Of a stretch of DNA of 64,000 nucleotides, positions 1 through 8,891 are shown piece by piece. The position numbers and the translations under genes are program-made. Below the pieces are notes generated by a model. The model did no database searches and was not told the origin of the DNA. It was given only the letters and a program-made list of their open reading frames with translations. Each line of letters begins with the position of its first letter. Positions within the stretch are counted from its first letter, which is position 1. The stretch comes from DATLRC01 sp035534895 (GTDB taxonomy: Bacteria; Patescibacteriota; Saccharimonadia; Saccharimonadales; UBA4665): contig DATLRC010000021.1 of NCBI GenBank assembly GCA_035534895.1, positions 1-64,000 on the forward strand. The letters run 5' to 3'.

Positions 1-62
1 TCACGGATCTTACTGACTATTTCTGCTTTGAATTCGGGGTCGTAACGAGTGCCCTTGGACAT
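1..62 (-). CDS. IS3-type transposase OrfA-like, cut by window edge
   Basis: Only the first 20 residues are in the window. They read MSKGTRYDPEFKAEIVSK and onward, the usual opening of the small helix-turn-helix OrfA protein of IS3-like elements (basic start, then a PEFKAEIV-type helix). A good ribosome site (AGGAG) lies 6 nt before the ATG at 62. About 95 nt upstream is a sequence starting TGGTCACGGAACCCGG on the minus strand that could be the element's terminal inverted repeat. The rest of the element lies outside the window, so family and integrity cannot be judged. Confidence 0.6.
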   Translation of the reverse strand, partial: MSKGTRYDPEFKAEIVSKIR

Positions 63-128
63 ATTGCCGCTCCTTTTTAAACCAATATATTAGTCCTTTC
101 TAGAATAGACTAGTTGTTGATTATATTG

Positions 129-157
129 GGAGCCTGACATACCGGGTTCCGTGACCA
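129..157 (-). repeat. possible terminal inverted repeat of the IS element
   Basis: Read on the minus strand from 157, the sequence begins TGGTCACGGAACC, a TG-first end of the kind found in IS3 elements, and lies just upstream of the transposase start. The partner end is outside the window, so this is a guess from position and the terminal TG. Confidence 0.25.
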
Positions 158-230
158 AGTTGCATGATCGTTTATATCTGTTTGCAGAGTTCTAGACCAA
201 AATACTCAAAGTTACAAAAGTAATCTTATT

Positions 231-872
231 CTATTTCAGGTACAGCTTTGAAAATTTTTTGCCATCAATAATTTGCAACACCGATCCATCACCAAAGAGT
301 CTACCATCTGGATAAGTAGAGAATGTATCTATGCACCATACCCTATCCTTAATTTCACGACAGGTTTCGGAAGGGGTATGCCCGAATACTTGAGGCGAAC
401 TCTTGTATGTAGTACTGCTTCCAGGTCGAGCCCAAATAGGACTAGTGTTATTCCATAGACCGCTAACGTCATCGGCGCCAGACCATTCTTTTGTTATGCC
501 AGCGTGGGAATACGCCACGCCATCGATTTTAATAATAATAGGTAAGCTAGCAAGCCACTCCCTCAGATTTTTATTTTCTGGCGCATTTATTAAAGTGTGT
601 GTTATTGGGTTATAACCGGTTTGCAATGATGGTGTATTGTAAACATAGATATAATCATGGTTACCTATAATCAGTCCTATTTTATTTCGGTATTTAATTT
701 GCAGATCTTTTAGCAAGCCCCAGGTGTTTAGAGTATCTTGTGGACTAGCATTAAAATCATCCGCATAATCGCCGCAGAAAATAATCCTATCATAGTTATT
801 GATAACCTTAGAAACCTTCTCAATAATCCAGATTTTTGTGTGGATATCACCAATTGCCAGTACTTTGCTCAT
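231..872 (-). CDS. calcineurin-like metallophosphoesterase
   Basis: A 213-residue protein with the full set of metallophosphoesterase motifs in order: GDIH near residue 8, GDYADD near 34, GNHD near 70, SHAGI near 122 and a late GHT. These residues bind the two metal ions. The family cleaves phosphomonoesters or diesters, and the closest subgroup is the Ser/Thr phosphatase-like one (PrpE or ApaH type). The natural substrate cannot be told from sequence. No signal peptide is seen, so it is probably cytoplasmic. It stands alone between the IS edge and a toxin-antitoxin pair, in an accessory-looking stretch. Confidence 0.8.
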   Translation of the reverse strand: MSKVLAIGDIHTKIWIIEKVSKVINNYDRIIFCGDYADDFNASPQDTLNTWGLLKDLQIKYRNKIGLIIGNHDYIYVYNTPSLQTGYNPITHTLINAPENKNLREWLASLPIIIKIDGVAYSHAGITKEWSGADDVSGLWNNTSPIWARPGSSTTYKSSPQVFGHTPSETCREIKDRVWCIDTFSTYPDGRLFGDGSVLQIIDGKKFSKLYLK

Positions 873-946
873 GCTTACAGTGCATCCTTTGTGTAACTAA
901 TGACTTATTTACTGTTATGTATTGCGGTCGGCATTATTTTATATGC

Positions 947-1294
947 TTATCCCCGTAGTTTACGTATACGTTCCCGTACCGATTCTTGATACTGTGTAGG
1001 GTTTTGCATTTGGTGGTAGGCACGTACAGCAATAACCTCGAAACGATCATCGTCTACGATGTAAACAATTGCAACTTTGTGATTTTTCATCTGGATCTTA
1101 CGCACATCTGAGTCATTTTTAAATACAGCGTTAACTCGTGGCAAGTTCTGTAGGTTCGCTATAGTTTCCATAGCCTCATCGAAAAACTTCACTGCCGATT
1201 CAGCATCCACTAGCTCTTCATAAAACGCCATTAGCTCGGCAATATCGTTCTCAGCATCTTCTGTAAGATTGATGCTATACTTTTGCACCAGCAA
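947..1294 (-). CDS. RelE/ParE-family toxin
   Basis: A 115-residue protein of RelE/ParE type: a helical first half (residues 10-45), then beta strands that include RKIQMKNHKVAIVYIVDDD and a late VIAVRAYHQ strand. This layout is typical of ribosome-dependent mRNA interferases and gyrase-poisoning ParE toxins. It overlaps the small gene upstream by 20 nt, the usual antitoxin-first order. The C-terminal extension after residue 95 is basic. Whether it cuts mRNA or acts on gyrase cannot be decided here. Confidence 0.75.
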   Translation of the reverse strand: MLVQKYSINLTEDAENDIAELMAFYEELVDAESAVKFFDEAMETIANLQNLPRVNAVFKNDSDVRKIQMKNHKVAIVYIVDDDRFEVIAVRAYHQMQNPTQYQESVRERIRKLRG

Positions 1295-1442
1295 GTTCCT
1301 GATACTTTTTTAGAATATCTTTCTTGGCAATGCTGAGCGGTATACGATTTTTAGGATTTTTAGCAAATTTAATGCGCCGCTCCAACTCAACTAGGAACTC
1401 TGTACTGTTTTCATCTACATTAATAACTCTGCTACTATTCAT
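1275..1442 (-). CDS. antitoxin partner of the RelE/ParE-like toxin
   Basis: A small 55-residue protein, charged and helical, directly upstream of and overlapping the toxin gene. I place the start at the ATG at 1442 rather than 21 nt earlier, because a TACAAT -10 box at 1449-1454 lies only 6 nt before it, which fits a leaderless transcript. The family is not recognised from sequence. The antitoxin call rests on size, order and overlap. It would bind the toxin and probably repress its own promoter. Confidence 0.6.
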   Translation of the reverse strand: MNSSRVINVDENSTEFLVELERRIKFAKNPKNRIPLSIAKKDILKKYQELAGAKV

Positions 1443-1543
1443 TCTTTTATTGTACCTTATCACTCATAAAATATAGATTAAAACTTGACAAATAACAGAT
1501 GTGAACTAATGTAAAGCGAGTCTAAAATTAGGTGGTAATTACT

Positions 1544-1571
1544 GCTGGTTCTAATCCAGTCTCCTGAGCCA
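1544..1571 (+). pseudogene. tRNA 3'-end-like remnant
   Basis: The bases fit the last part of a tRNA: a 5-bp stem GCTGG/CCAGT closing a 7-nt loop TTCTAAT, then seven bases, one base and CCA at 1569-1571. No matching 5' acceptor strand (TCAGGAG) or anticodon arm is seen upstream, and loop position 57 is not a purine. It may be the scar of an integration at a tRNA gene, or chance. The surrounding 1464-1647 stretch has no other feature that I can support. Confidence 0.25.
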
Positions 1572-1647
1572 AGAGCATATAAGTTACAGAGAATCCAGTA
1601 AGCTTTTAGGCTTCTGTAATTTGCTATTCTAGGTCTATTATTAAGCT

Positions 1648-2163
1648 ATGGAAAAGCAAAAACTAATAGTCCTTAGGGGCTATCCCGGGAGTGGCAAAAC
1701 CACAATAGGCAAAGAGCTAGAAAAGAGAGGGCGGGGGGTACTTGTTGACCACAACTCAATACTAAATTTCTTGGCAGGTATAGCTTGTAATGACGATGGT
1801 ATTTACGATGAGATTCATAGCCTGGAGAAGTCCCTAGCAGGGAAATTATTGCATGACAAAAAGAGTGCAATCGTAGCCAGAGGTTTTAGCACGAGAGAAT
1901 CCATTGTGCCCTACTCGGATCTTGCAAGAGACATGAAGGTAGAGCTATGTATTTTTAAACTTGCTGTGAGTGAGTCAAATTTGAGAAAGCGGGTTACGGC
2001 AGAAGAAAGGAAGAAAGATTTCAACCCTACAATAAATGAGGACATCTTAATGACTTGGATAAAAGACAACCCTATTGAGAATTTTGAGCAGGAATATGAG
2101 GTCGACGCAGACAGGCCTATAGGTGAAGTTATTGAGCAGATATTAACCCACTTAAGTCCGTGA
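1648..2163 (+). CDS. P-loop kinase of the zeta-toxin/AAA_33 type
   Basis: A 171-residue protein opening LIVLRGYPGSGKTT, a clear Walker A motif, followed by a DHNSI segment and a lid region rich in Arg and Lys (residues 110-125). It belongs to the broad group of small predicted nucleotide or sugar kinases that also contains zeta toxins. The substrate is unknown. A similar but divergent protein is encoded at 35.9 kb inside the tRNA-Glu element, so both may be accessory genes. A TATTAT box at 1636-1641 lies 6 nt before the ATG, which suggests a leaderless mRNA. Confidence 0.7.
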   Translation: MEKQKLIVLRGYPGSGKTTIGKELEKRGRGVLVDHNSILNFLAGIACNDDGIYDEIHSLEKSLAGKLLHDKKSAIVARGFSTRESIVPYSDLARDMKVELCIFKLAVSESNLRKRVTAEERKKDFNPTINEDILMTWIKDNPIENFEQEYEVDADRPIGEVIEQILTHLSP

Positions 2164-2260
2164 CCTGTATGCTGATGTAACCATAAATCGACAAGCTGTC
2201 TAATTTCAAGAATGTTGCAGGGAACTTCATTAGCCAATCTTGCGCTAATAAGAGTCGCTC

Positions 2261-2289
2261 TAGACACCAACAGTATAGATAACTATAAT
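2261..2289 (+). promoter_or_regulatory. promoter of the FNR-ApbE redox operon
   Basis: TAGACA at 2261-2266 and a perfect TATAAT at 2284-2289, separated by 17 nt. The predicted start of transcription is a few bases before the ATG at 2302, which is why I use that start. Confidence 0.65.
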
Positions 2290-2301
2290 AAATGGAGTAA
2301 A

Positions 2302-3384
2302 ATGCGCACATACACCGTTCAAGAAAACACAAAAATAACGCCATCTACGCTCCTGTTAACACTACAACGAGATGATCAAGAACGACCCTTGGCATTTCAG
2401 CCTGGGCAGTACGCAGCAATTAGCTTTGAGCATAAAGGTAAAAAAGCTCCCGCTCGTTGTTTTTCAATAGTCAGCCCACCAACTGACCAAGACACTTTGC
2501 AGTTTAGCACGCGCATAAGAGGCCACTACACATCAGCACTATCAAGTTTACAAAAGGATGACATCGTTAATGTCTATGGCCCGTTTGGTGGTTTTGTGCT
2601 TGATGTTACCCGAGACAAAAAAGCTGTCTTCCTAGCTGGTGGCATAGGTATCACACCATTTATAAGTATGCTTCGTTACCTAAACCGCCTCGATGCAGAC
2701 AACCAAATCAGCTTGCTTTACAGCTGCCAGACTCAAGACGACATTGCCTTCGACAAAGAGCTGCTGTCAATTGAAGCCCGAAAACCAAATCTTAAGACAA
2801 CTTTTGTAATTGGAAAAGGACCTATAGATAAGCTGCCTAATGATAATGCTGCGACCGGATTCATCTCTGCTGAACTTCTCGATAAGGCCACCGGCAATAA
2901 TTACGCCGAGCAAAAGTTTTTTATCTGCGGACCACCAGGTTTTATGAAGACTATGGTAGCCCTCCTGGTAAAGAAGGGTGTCGCCAGGAACAGAATATTG
3001 ACTGAGGCTTTTACCCAGTCTTCGCCACGGCAAACCAGTATCTTGCGCAGTTGGCCGGCCAATGTTTATGCCTTAAGTGCTATTGGCGTTATCCTCGGCA
3101 GTCTTATAGTAGGAGTAAGTGACCTGCTCAGAACCTTGCCACCAACTACTCCCTATAAGCCGACAGACTCCAGCCCGTTCTTGCTGACCACTGCCCGCCA
3201 AAAGCAATTGGATCAATTAGTAAACACAATCCCTCCATCCCCGAACGTCATCACACCACCTAGCGCCAATCAGACACCGACGTACGCCCCTTCAACTTCG
3301 ACGACTAATACTCCGGCACCGACTTTTGCCCCAATCTACGTCGCTCCTGCGCCACGGACTACCGTATCAACACCACCCCCCTAA
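2302..3384 (+). CDS. FNR-type NAD(P)H/flavin reductase with membrane tail
   Basis: The first 240 residues or so form a ferredoxin reductase fold: RCFSIVSPP binds flavin, GGIGITPF and CGPPGFM bind NAD(P)H. After it come one hydrophobic segment (ALSAIGVILGSLIVGVSDLL) and a tail of about 80 residues rich in Pro and Thr, probably outside the cell. The reading frame is open for 30 codons upstream, but the promoter position favours the ATG at 2302. It opens an operon with apbE and a haem membrane protein, so it likely takes electrons from NAD(P)H and passes them to that membrane protein. The tail fused to a reductase is unusual. Confidence 0.8.
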   Translation: MRTYTVQENTKITPSTLLLTLQRDDQERPLAFQPGQYAAISFEHKGKKAPARCFSIVSPPTDQDTLQFSTRIRGHYTSALSSLQKDDIVNVYGPFGGFVLDVTRDKKAVFLAGGIGITPFISMLRYLNRLDADNQISLLYSCQTQDDIAFDKELLSIEARKPNLKTTFVIGKGPIDKLPNDNAATGFISAELLDKATGNNYAEQKFFICGPPGFMKTMVALLVKKGVARNRILTEAFTQSSPRQTSILRSWPANVYALSAIGVILGSLIVGVSDLLRTLPPTTPYKPTDSSPFLLTTARQKQLDQLVNTIPPSPNVITPPSANQTPTYAPSTSTTNTPAPTFAPIYVAPAPRTTVSTPPP

Positions 3385-4325
3385 TGCAGTATTATCAAAC
3401 CAATACCGCTCTGGGTAGTGAAGTAACTTTAAGCGTTGTCGATCAGGATGACGAACTGAAAGTGTCTGAGTTATTCAGTTTAATGTGGCGAACAATCTTT
3501 AATTTCGAACGTCAGTTTAGTCGTTTTTTGCCAGCCAGTGAACTATCACTGTTTAATCGTAACGCTGGTTCCCGACAATTTATTAGCGCCGAGTTTAAGG
3601 ATATTCTTTTGGCTGCGTATCGTCTAAGTCAGGAAACTGCTGGCCTATATAATCCTTTTATCTTGCCAGCCCTCCAGGCTGCAGGCTACGATCATTCACT
3701 TGTTCCCGGTTATGAGAATGATCAGCAAGATGATCACTCCCGCAAGAGCGTCGTTAGTATTGACCAGCTAAAAATTGGCAGTAGTTGGGCAATTATACCT
3801 TATGGGACAGCCATAGACCTTGGTGGTTGCGGTAAGGGATATTTAGGCGATTTGCTGGCGAGTCTGATTGAAAAAAAAGTCATTGGCTATTGGCTTTCAC
3901 TTGGCGGAGATGTTGTAACAGGAGGAGTAGATGACTCTGGGAATGGTTGGAAAGTTGCCATTCAGAGAGCTACCCAGGAAGGCGAGGGCAATATTGGTTA
4001 TGTAAGCTGCCCCCTGAATAAGCGTTTTGCAGTTGCAAGTTCGGGAATAATCAAACGTCATGGGCAGAAAGACGGCAAGGCATGGCATCATCTTATAGAT
4101 CCGAGAACCTTGTTACCAGCAATTACCGATGTCCATATAGCTACCATTTGTGACAAATCTGCCCTTCGAGCTGATGTCATAGCCTCGTCCGCTGTGATCA
4201 TTGGTAGCAGGCAAGCAAAAACTCTGTTAAAGAATTTGGGCATTAACCAGGCTCTATTGCAGTTGGTCAATAAAAACGGCCGGAGCAGCCAAATAAAATG
4301 CGGCAGGATTATTCATCTGGACTAA
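3384..4325 (+). CDS. apbE: FAD:protein FMN transferase, ApbE family
   Basis: ApbE attaches FMN to a Thr or Ser of a target protein using FAD and Mg. Motifs present are DLGGCGKGYLGD near residue 148, the LSLGGDVVTGG strand, HHLIDPRT near residue 235 and the late metal-binding DKSALRADVIASSA. Length (313) is normal for the family. No lipoprotein signal is seen at the N-terminus, so it may act in the cytoplasm or use an unrecognised route. Its ATG overlaps the stop of the reductase gene, implying coupled translation. No typical FMN-accepting motif is obvious in the neighbouring proteins. Confidence 0.88.
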   Translation: MQYYQTNTALGSEVTLSVVDQDDELKVSELFSLMWRTIFNFERQFSRFLPASELSLFNRNAGSRQFISAEFKDILLAAYRLSQETAGLYNPFILPALQAAGYDHSLVPGYENDQQDDHSRKSVVSIDQLKIGSSWAIIPYGTAIDLGGCGKGYLGDLLASLIEKKVIGYWLSLGGDVVTGGVDDSGNGWKVAIQRATQEGEGNIGYVSCPLNKRFAVASSGIIKRHGQKDGKAWHHLIDPRTLLPAITDVHIATICDKSALRADVIASSAVIIGSRQAKTLLKNLGINQALLQLVNKNGRSSQIKCGRIIHLD

Positions 4326-4343
4326 AGACTAGAATATTATAAA

Positions 4344-5105
4344 ATGTCAGTAATGCTTAATAACAAAATCTTATCACTAATAACTCTGTGCTGCTTGATG
4401 TTGATGAGCGCATTGGGTACACCAGCTGTTCTTGCAGCAAGTGTACCCATCAACACTTCAACTACTTCTACTAGTGGAGGATCGCCCGATGTTTTAATTA
4501 ATCCTGTCCAAGGTCCTTCAGCCCAGCAGGAGCTTAAAACCCGAACAAAGTCTGCCTGGCCATGGTATATAACCAGAGCGGCCGGACTAATGGCTGCCAT
4601 CTTACTGGTTTTACTGATTCTATCCGGTGTTGGGCTAATAACTGGCTATACTTTTAAGTTCCTCGAACCATTGACTGCTTGGGCCACTCACCGTGCGCTG
4701 GGTCTAGCATTTGGGCTGGCGATATTAATACATGCTCTGGCTCTGCTTTTTGACCATTATGTCCCGTTCACCATAGTTCAAGTACTTGTGCCCTTTATGT
4801 CGTCCTATCGCAATCTTACGCTTGATGGATATCACCTCGGCTCGCTTTACGTGGCTTTTGGTATTTTTGCCGCCTACTGCATTCTGGCTATCATTATTAG
4901 CTCATTGCTTTGGATAGATAAAAAGCCCTACCTCTGGAAAATATTCCATTTTCTGGCTTATCTGGTAATGATCTTCGTCTTTATACATGCTCTGTACCTG
5001 GGAACGGATCTGGCACATGGTATATTTCGCGTTTTATGGATAATCTTTGGTGTAGTAACTGCACTGGCCATCCTTTATCGTTTAAGTAGGGCACAATCAA
5101 CATGA
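4344..5105 (+). CDS. ferric-reductase-like haem b membrane protein
   Basis: A 253-residue protein with a signal-like N-terminus (cleavage perhaps after VLAAS), a short polar stretch and about five or six membrane helices from residue 75. Two His pairs sit within helices, H116/H130 and H202/H215, spaced 14 and 13 residues. That is the pattern by which the NOX/FRE family holds two b haems across the membrane. The gene lies 18 nt after apbE and overlaps the next gene by 4 nt. It probably receives electrons from the FNR-type protein and passes them out of the cell. The final acceptor is unknown. Confidence 0.75.
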   Translation: MSVMLNNKILSLITLCCLMLMSALGTPAVLAASVPINTSTTSTSGGSPDVLINPVQGPSAQQELKTRTKSAWPWYITRAAGLMAAILLVLLILSGVGLITGYTFKFLEPLTAWATHRALGLAFGLAILIHALALLFDHYVPFTIVQVLVPFMSSYRNLTLDGYHLGSLYVAFGIFAAYCILAIIISSLLWIDKKPYLWKIFHFLAYLVMIFVFIHALYLGTDLAHGIFRVLWIIFGVVTALAILYRLSRAQST

Positions 5106-5695
5106 CCACCAAGCTAACCGTCCGCCAGCGGAATCATCGCAAACGTCTCTTTGGCTGGATATTTTTTTACTTACTAGTGCTGGCAATAGTCGTAGCCATT
5201 GTCTACTTGCAGGGGAGCAAGGTCAACACTCTGGAGCTACCGAATGGCCAACTTCAATTGACTGTTTCAAAATCTAAATATACGGTAGGTGATACAGTCC
5301 AATTCACAATTAGAAATAATTTTTCAAGTCCTATATATCTACTCAATAAATGCCCACAAGAGTTGCTTCATGTATATCAATTTAAAAACAGTGCCTGGGA
5401 AAGAATACATGATACGGCAACCAGTAGCAGTTGTAGCTCTGCTCAGCAAAAAATAACCATACCACCGGGTACGTCAACAACCAAAACTTATGCTGATTGG
5501 CCAAACTTATTTTCAAAACCGGGCATTTATCGTTTAGTGGCGTTTGCTGACAACTATCCTAATTTGGCTTATGCAGATTTCCAAGTTGTCCAATCCTCAA
5601 AGCCAATACCCCTGCCAGCTCCGTTAATTATCTATAAACCAGTTTACACCCCGATATACATACCCGTAACAGGTGGCGGCGGAGGCGATAACTGA
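5102..5695 (+). CDS. membrane-anchored exported beta-sandwich protein
   Basis: A 197-residue protein with a basic start, one helix (residues 17-37), and an outside domain of beta strands such as LTVSKSKYTVGDTVQFTI, reminiscent of intracellular-proteinase-inhibitor (BsuPI) or Ig-like folds. Three Cys lie in the outer part (one in KCPQE, two in SSSCSS plus context) and could pair. The C-terminus is Pro-rich and ends in a Gly run. It overlaps the haem protein gene by 4 nt, so it should belong to the same redox system, perhaps as an outer partner. Function is not known. Confidence 0.6.
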   Translation: MTTKLTVRQRNHRKRLFGWIFFYLLVLAIVVAIVYLQGSKVNTLELPNGQLQLTVSKSKYTVGDTVQFTIRNNFSSPIYLLNKCPQELLHVYQFKNSAWERIHDTATSSSCSSAQQKITIPPGTSTTKTYADWPNLFSKPGIYRLVAFADNYPNLAYADFQVVQSSKPIPLPAPLIIYKPVYTPIYIPVTGGGGGDN

Positions 5696-5849
5696 TTAGC
5701 CAGCAAGTATTGATCAGGGACTAGATACTTTTCTAATTATCTAAAACTTGAAAGCCCCATAGATGGCAGACTTAACTTGCTACAACTGCCCTGCACGTGC
5801 CCAAAGGCCAATGCAGGGTCTCGATTATATCTATTTTGTACACTATAGT

Positions 5850-6524
5850 ATGGTTATGCGATTCCTGAAGACAGTTTCTAGACAGCCAGCCATAGACGCT
5901 CTAAGCCAACGACTAATAAAAGAGTTAGGCACCAAAAAAGTTCTGTGGGTAGTTTCTGGTGGATCTAATATTGCCGCCAGTGTGGCAATTATCAGACTAA
6001 TACCCGAGAAGCTGACGGCTAATTTAACTATTCTGCTGGCCGATGAACGTTATGGTGAACCTGGCCACCACCATTCTAACTTCCGGCAGCTTAATGACGC
6101 TGGTTTTGAAAGCCATCAAGCAACTATGCTGCACCCCTTAGCCGAAGGTCTAAATCTTCAGGAAACTGTTAACCGCTATCAGGAACTTGTGGCCCGAGCC
6201 TTTGAACACGCTAATATTATTATCGGTCAGCTAGGGATTGGCACAGACGGTCACATTGCTGGTATCTTGCCTCACTCTCCGGCAGTTGAAGCTGATGGGC
6301 TAATCACCAGTTACCAAACAATACCGTATAGTCGCCTAACTCTAACCTTTTCTGCTCTGCGCCAGCTAGATGCAGTTTATGTTTTAGCATTTGGGGAAAA
6401 TAAACTAACGACCCTCCACAAACTGGAAGTCGAAGACTTAAGTCTCGCCGAGCAACCATCACAGATTTTAAAACAACTTAAAGAAGCCTATATATTTAAT
6501 GATCAAATAGGAGAACCATTGTGA
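5850..6524 (+). CDS. pgl: 6-phosphogluconolactonase
   Basis: Hydrolyses 6-phosphogluconolactone, the second step of the oxidative pentose phosphate pathway. The family's SGGS motif (VVSGGSNIA), the DERY motif (LLADERYG) and a GIGTDGHIAGILP loop are all present. The frame is open back to 5763, but residues before MVMRFLK look non-native, so I start at 5850. TACACT and TATAGT boxes lie just upstream. Alternatives are the ATG at 5856 or 5763. It overlaps gnd by 4 nt and leads the three-gene operon. Confidence 0.88.
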   Translation: MVMRFLKTVSRQPAIDALSQRLIKELGTKKVLWVVSGGSNIAASVAIIRLIPEKLTANLTILLADERYGEPGHHHSNFRQLNDAGFESHQATMLHPLAEGLNLQETVNRYQELVARAFEHANIIIGQLGIGTDGHIAGILPHSPAVEADGLITSYQTIPYSRLTLTFSALRQLDAVYVLAFGENKLTTLHKLEVEDLSLAEQPSQILKQLKEAYIFNDQIGEPL

Positions 6525-7429
6525 AAATAGCCATCCACGGACTCGGTAAAATGGGCATCCAGATTGCCCGTAAGCTAGCTGAGAGCGACCATCAAGTACT
6601 GGCCCATAACCGTAGCCCTCAGAAAATTGAAGAGGCAGTCAAATACGGAGCCCAAGCAGCCCCATCTAAACAAGATGTGGTTGATGGCTTCAGTGGCAGT
6701 CAGGCCATTATCTGGATCATGTTGCCGGCCGAAACTGTTGAAAACGAACTCCATGCCTGGTTAGATGTATTACCGTCTGGGAGCATACTGATTGACGGCG
6801 GTAATTCAGACTTCCGGCAAAGTCAAACTCATGCTAATACGGTTGCCACGCGCGGTTCACAAATGCTTGATATAGGTGTCAGTGGTGGCCTTTGGGGCTA
6901 CCAAAACGGCTTCTCAATGATGGTTGGGGGTGATGGCAATAGTTATCATGTAATTGAGCCCGTCCTAAGGAGCCTAGCTACCCCTGGTGGTGCTTACCAA
7001 CATTTTGGAGCCAGTGGCAGTGGCCATTTCGTTAAAATGGTCCATAATGCAATCGAGTATGGCATGATGGAGAGTCTGGCTGAAGGCTATCAACTTCTGA
7101 AAGCCGGACCGTATGCAGGACTTGATCTGGCAGAAGCAGCAAATGTCTGGCAACACCATAGCGTCATCACTTCTTGGCTTAACGAACTGTGCCAAAAGTC
7201 TCTAACTCAAAACCCTGAGCTAGACGGCATTGAGGGCTATGTGGCTGAGAGCGGAGAAGCCCGCTGGGCCTTGACAACAGCTCAAGAACTAAACCTCTCA
7301 ATGCCGGCCATCAAAGCTGCTTTTGATGTCCGTCTGGCTTCACAAAAGGGTGAAGTAAGCTTTGCCACCAAACTAATAGCGGCCATGCGTAACCAATTTG
7401 GCGGTCATCCGCTTAATAAAAAACCATGA
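6521..7429 (+). CDS. gnd: 6-phosphogluconate dehydrogenase, decarboxylating (short type)
   Basis: Oxidises and decarboxylates 6-phosphogluconate to ribulose 5-phosphate. It starts at GTG with the Rossmann motif GLGKMG and has the substrate signature IDGGNSDFRQS, the GVSGGLWG segment and the catalytic HFVKMVHNAIEYGMM helix. At 302 residues it belongs to the short, often NAD-linked branch rather than the long 470-residue enzyme. It overlaps pgl and zwf by 4 nt each, so the three enzymes are made as one unit. Confidence 0.92.
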   Translation: MKIAIHGLGKMGIQIARKLAESDHQVLAHNRSPQKIEEAVKYGAQAAPSKQDVVDGFSGSQAIIWIMLPAETVENELHAWLDVLPSGSILIDGGNSDFRQSQTHANTVATRGSQMLDIGVSGGLWGYQNGFSMMVGGDGNSYHVIEPVLRSLATPGGAYQHFGASGSGHFVKMVHNAIEYGMMESLAEGYQLLKAGPYAGLDLAEAANVWQHHSVITSWLNELCQKSLTQNPELDGIEGYVAESGEARWALTTAQELNLSMPAIKAAFDVRLASQKGEVSFATKLIAAMRNQFGGHPLNKKP

Positions 7430-8844
7430 CTGGCTCGGCTAATGCCTCCTTACTTGCCCCTAGCATTTTAGTAATTTTCGGTATCACCGGTGATTTATCA
7501 AAGCGTAAGTTGTTGCCATCTTTATATCATCTTTTCAAAGATGGACTTCTACCCAAGCAAATATCAATTGTCGGTACTAGCCGGCAGGCAATTACAGTCA
7601 ATGATTTCCTAACCCAAATTGAGCTTTGTATCCTGGAAACCGATAATATCTGTGACCCAGCAGTACTAAAGTTGATACGCCAGAAGCTAACCATCATAAA
7701 GTTCGATCCAGCTGATAGCCATCAATACGATGAGTTGCTGGACAGGCTAAATGATATAGAAGAGGAGCAGGGAGTATGCATGAACCGCTTATATTACCTG
7801 TCAATTCCGCCAAATATTTATAGCCCCCTGGTCCGTAACTTAGGCCTCCATGGACTTAACAAAAGTTGCAAACATGGCCAGGCAACAACTCGCCTGTTGG
7901 TTGAAAAACCGTTTGGCTATGATCTAGAATCAGCCCAAGATTTAATTGATAAAACCAGTCAATATTTTAATGAAAACCAGATCTTCCGCATTGACCACTA
8001 CCTAGCAAAAGAAACAGTCCAGAATATTTTAGCCTTTCGGAAACATAATCCGCTGTTCACTAGTCTTTGGAACCGTCATCATATCAAGATGATCAGCATC
8101 AAAGCTTATGAGAAAATCGGAATTGAGGGAAGGGTAGCCTTTTATGAACAGGTGGGTGCTTTGCGCGATATAGTCCAAAGCCATTTACTTCAGCTTTTAG
8201 CCCTAACCACCATGGAGCTTCCCGAAGATATAACCGATGCATCGGCCATTCACGCCAAGAAACTGGCCCTCCTACGAGCTGTTCAACCACTGACACCTGA
8301 TCAAGTTAAAAAACAGGTCTTTCGGGCTCAATACGTTAATTATCGGAAGGAAGTTAGTAATCCAAGCTCACAGACCGAGACCTTCGTTGGCCTAAACTTA
8401 CGTATCAATAACGAACGTTGGAAGGGCGTACCTATTCATATCGCTACCGGTAAAGCACTGGCCGAAAAACAGACCATAATTCAGTTGATTATTAGCGACG
8501 AAAGCCGCTACTCAAGCACTAACGAACTGACTTTTCAACTTCAACCGAACGAGGGCATTAGCCTGGCTCTACGCGTCAAAACACCAAGTTTTGCCCATGC
8601 CCTTGAAACAGCCAGAATGGACTTTAGCTATCAGAATACGTTTGGCAACCGTCACCATCCAGATGCTTACGAGAGGGTAATAGTTGATGTACTGCGTGGC
8701 GATCACATTCTTTTCACAACTAGTGAAGAAGTCTTGGCCTCCTGGACTATCATTGAACCAATATTAGACGAATGGGCCCGAAACAAACATCATTTGCCTC
8801 TCTACCCAATGGGAGCCACGGAAAGCCAATTATTAATGACCTAA
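7426..8844 (+). CDS. zwf: glucose-6-phosphate 1-dehydrogenase
   Basis: Converts glucose 6-phosphate to 6-phosphogluconolactone. It has the nucleotide-binding start FGITGDLSKRKL, the VEKPFGYD loop and the active-site signature RIDHYLAKETVQN. Length 472 is normal. Last gene of the pgl-gnd-zwf operon, whose order is reversed with respect to the reaction sequence. The three enzymes together would supply NADPH and pentose phosphate, one of the few routes to reducing power in such a small genome. Confidence 0.94.
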   Translation: MTGSANASLLAPSILVIFGITGDLSKRKLLPSLYHLFKDGLLPKQISIVGTSRQAITVNDFLTQIELCILETDNICDPAVLKLIRQKLTIIKFDPADSHQYDELLDRLNDIEEEQGVCMNRLYYLSIPPNIYSPLVRNLGLHGLNKSCKHGQATTRLLVEKPFGYDLESAQDLIDKTSQYFNENQIFRIDHYLAKETVQNILAFRKHNPLFTSLWNRHHIKMISIKAYEKIGIEGRVAFYEQVGALRDIVQSHLLQLLALTTMELPEDITDASAIHAKKLALLRAVQPLTPDQVKKQVFRAQYVNYRKEVSNPSSQTETFVGLNLRINNERWKGVPIHIATGKALAEKQTIIQLIISDESRYSSTNELTFQLQPNEGISLALRVKTPSFAHALETARMDFSYQNTFGNRHHPDAYERVIVDVLRGDHILFTTSEEVLASWTIIEPILDEWARNKHHLPLYPMGATESQLLMT

Positions 8845-8891
8845 TGACAGCCGAATTGTTGTAAACTAAAAGGGAATAGTGGGAGTATCTT

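Noticed and set aside
5640..5692. IPVTG near the C-terminus as a sortase signal
   Set aside because: No hydrophobic helix or basic tail follows, so it is not a sorting signal.
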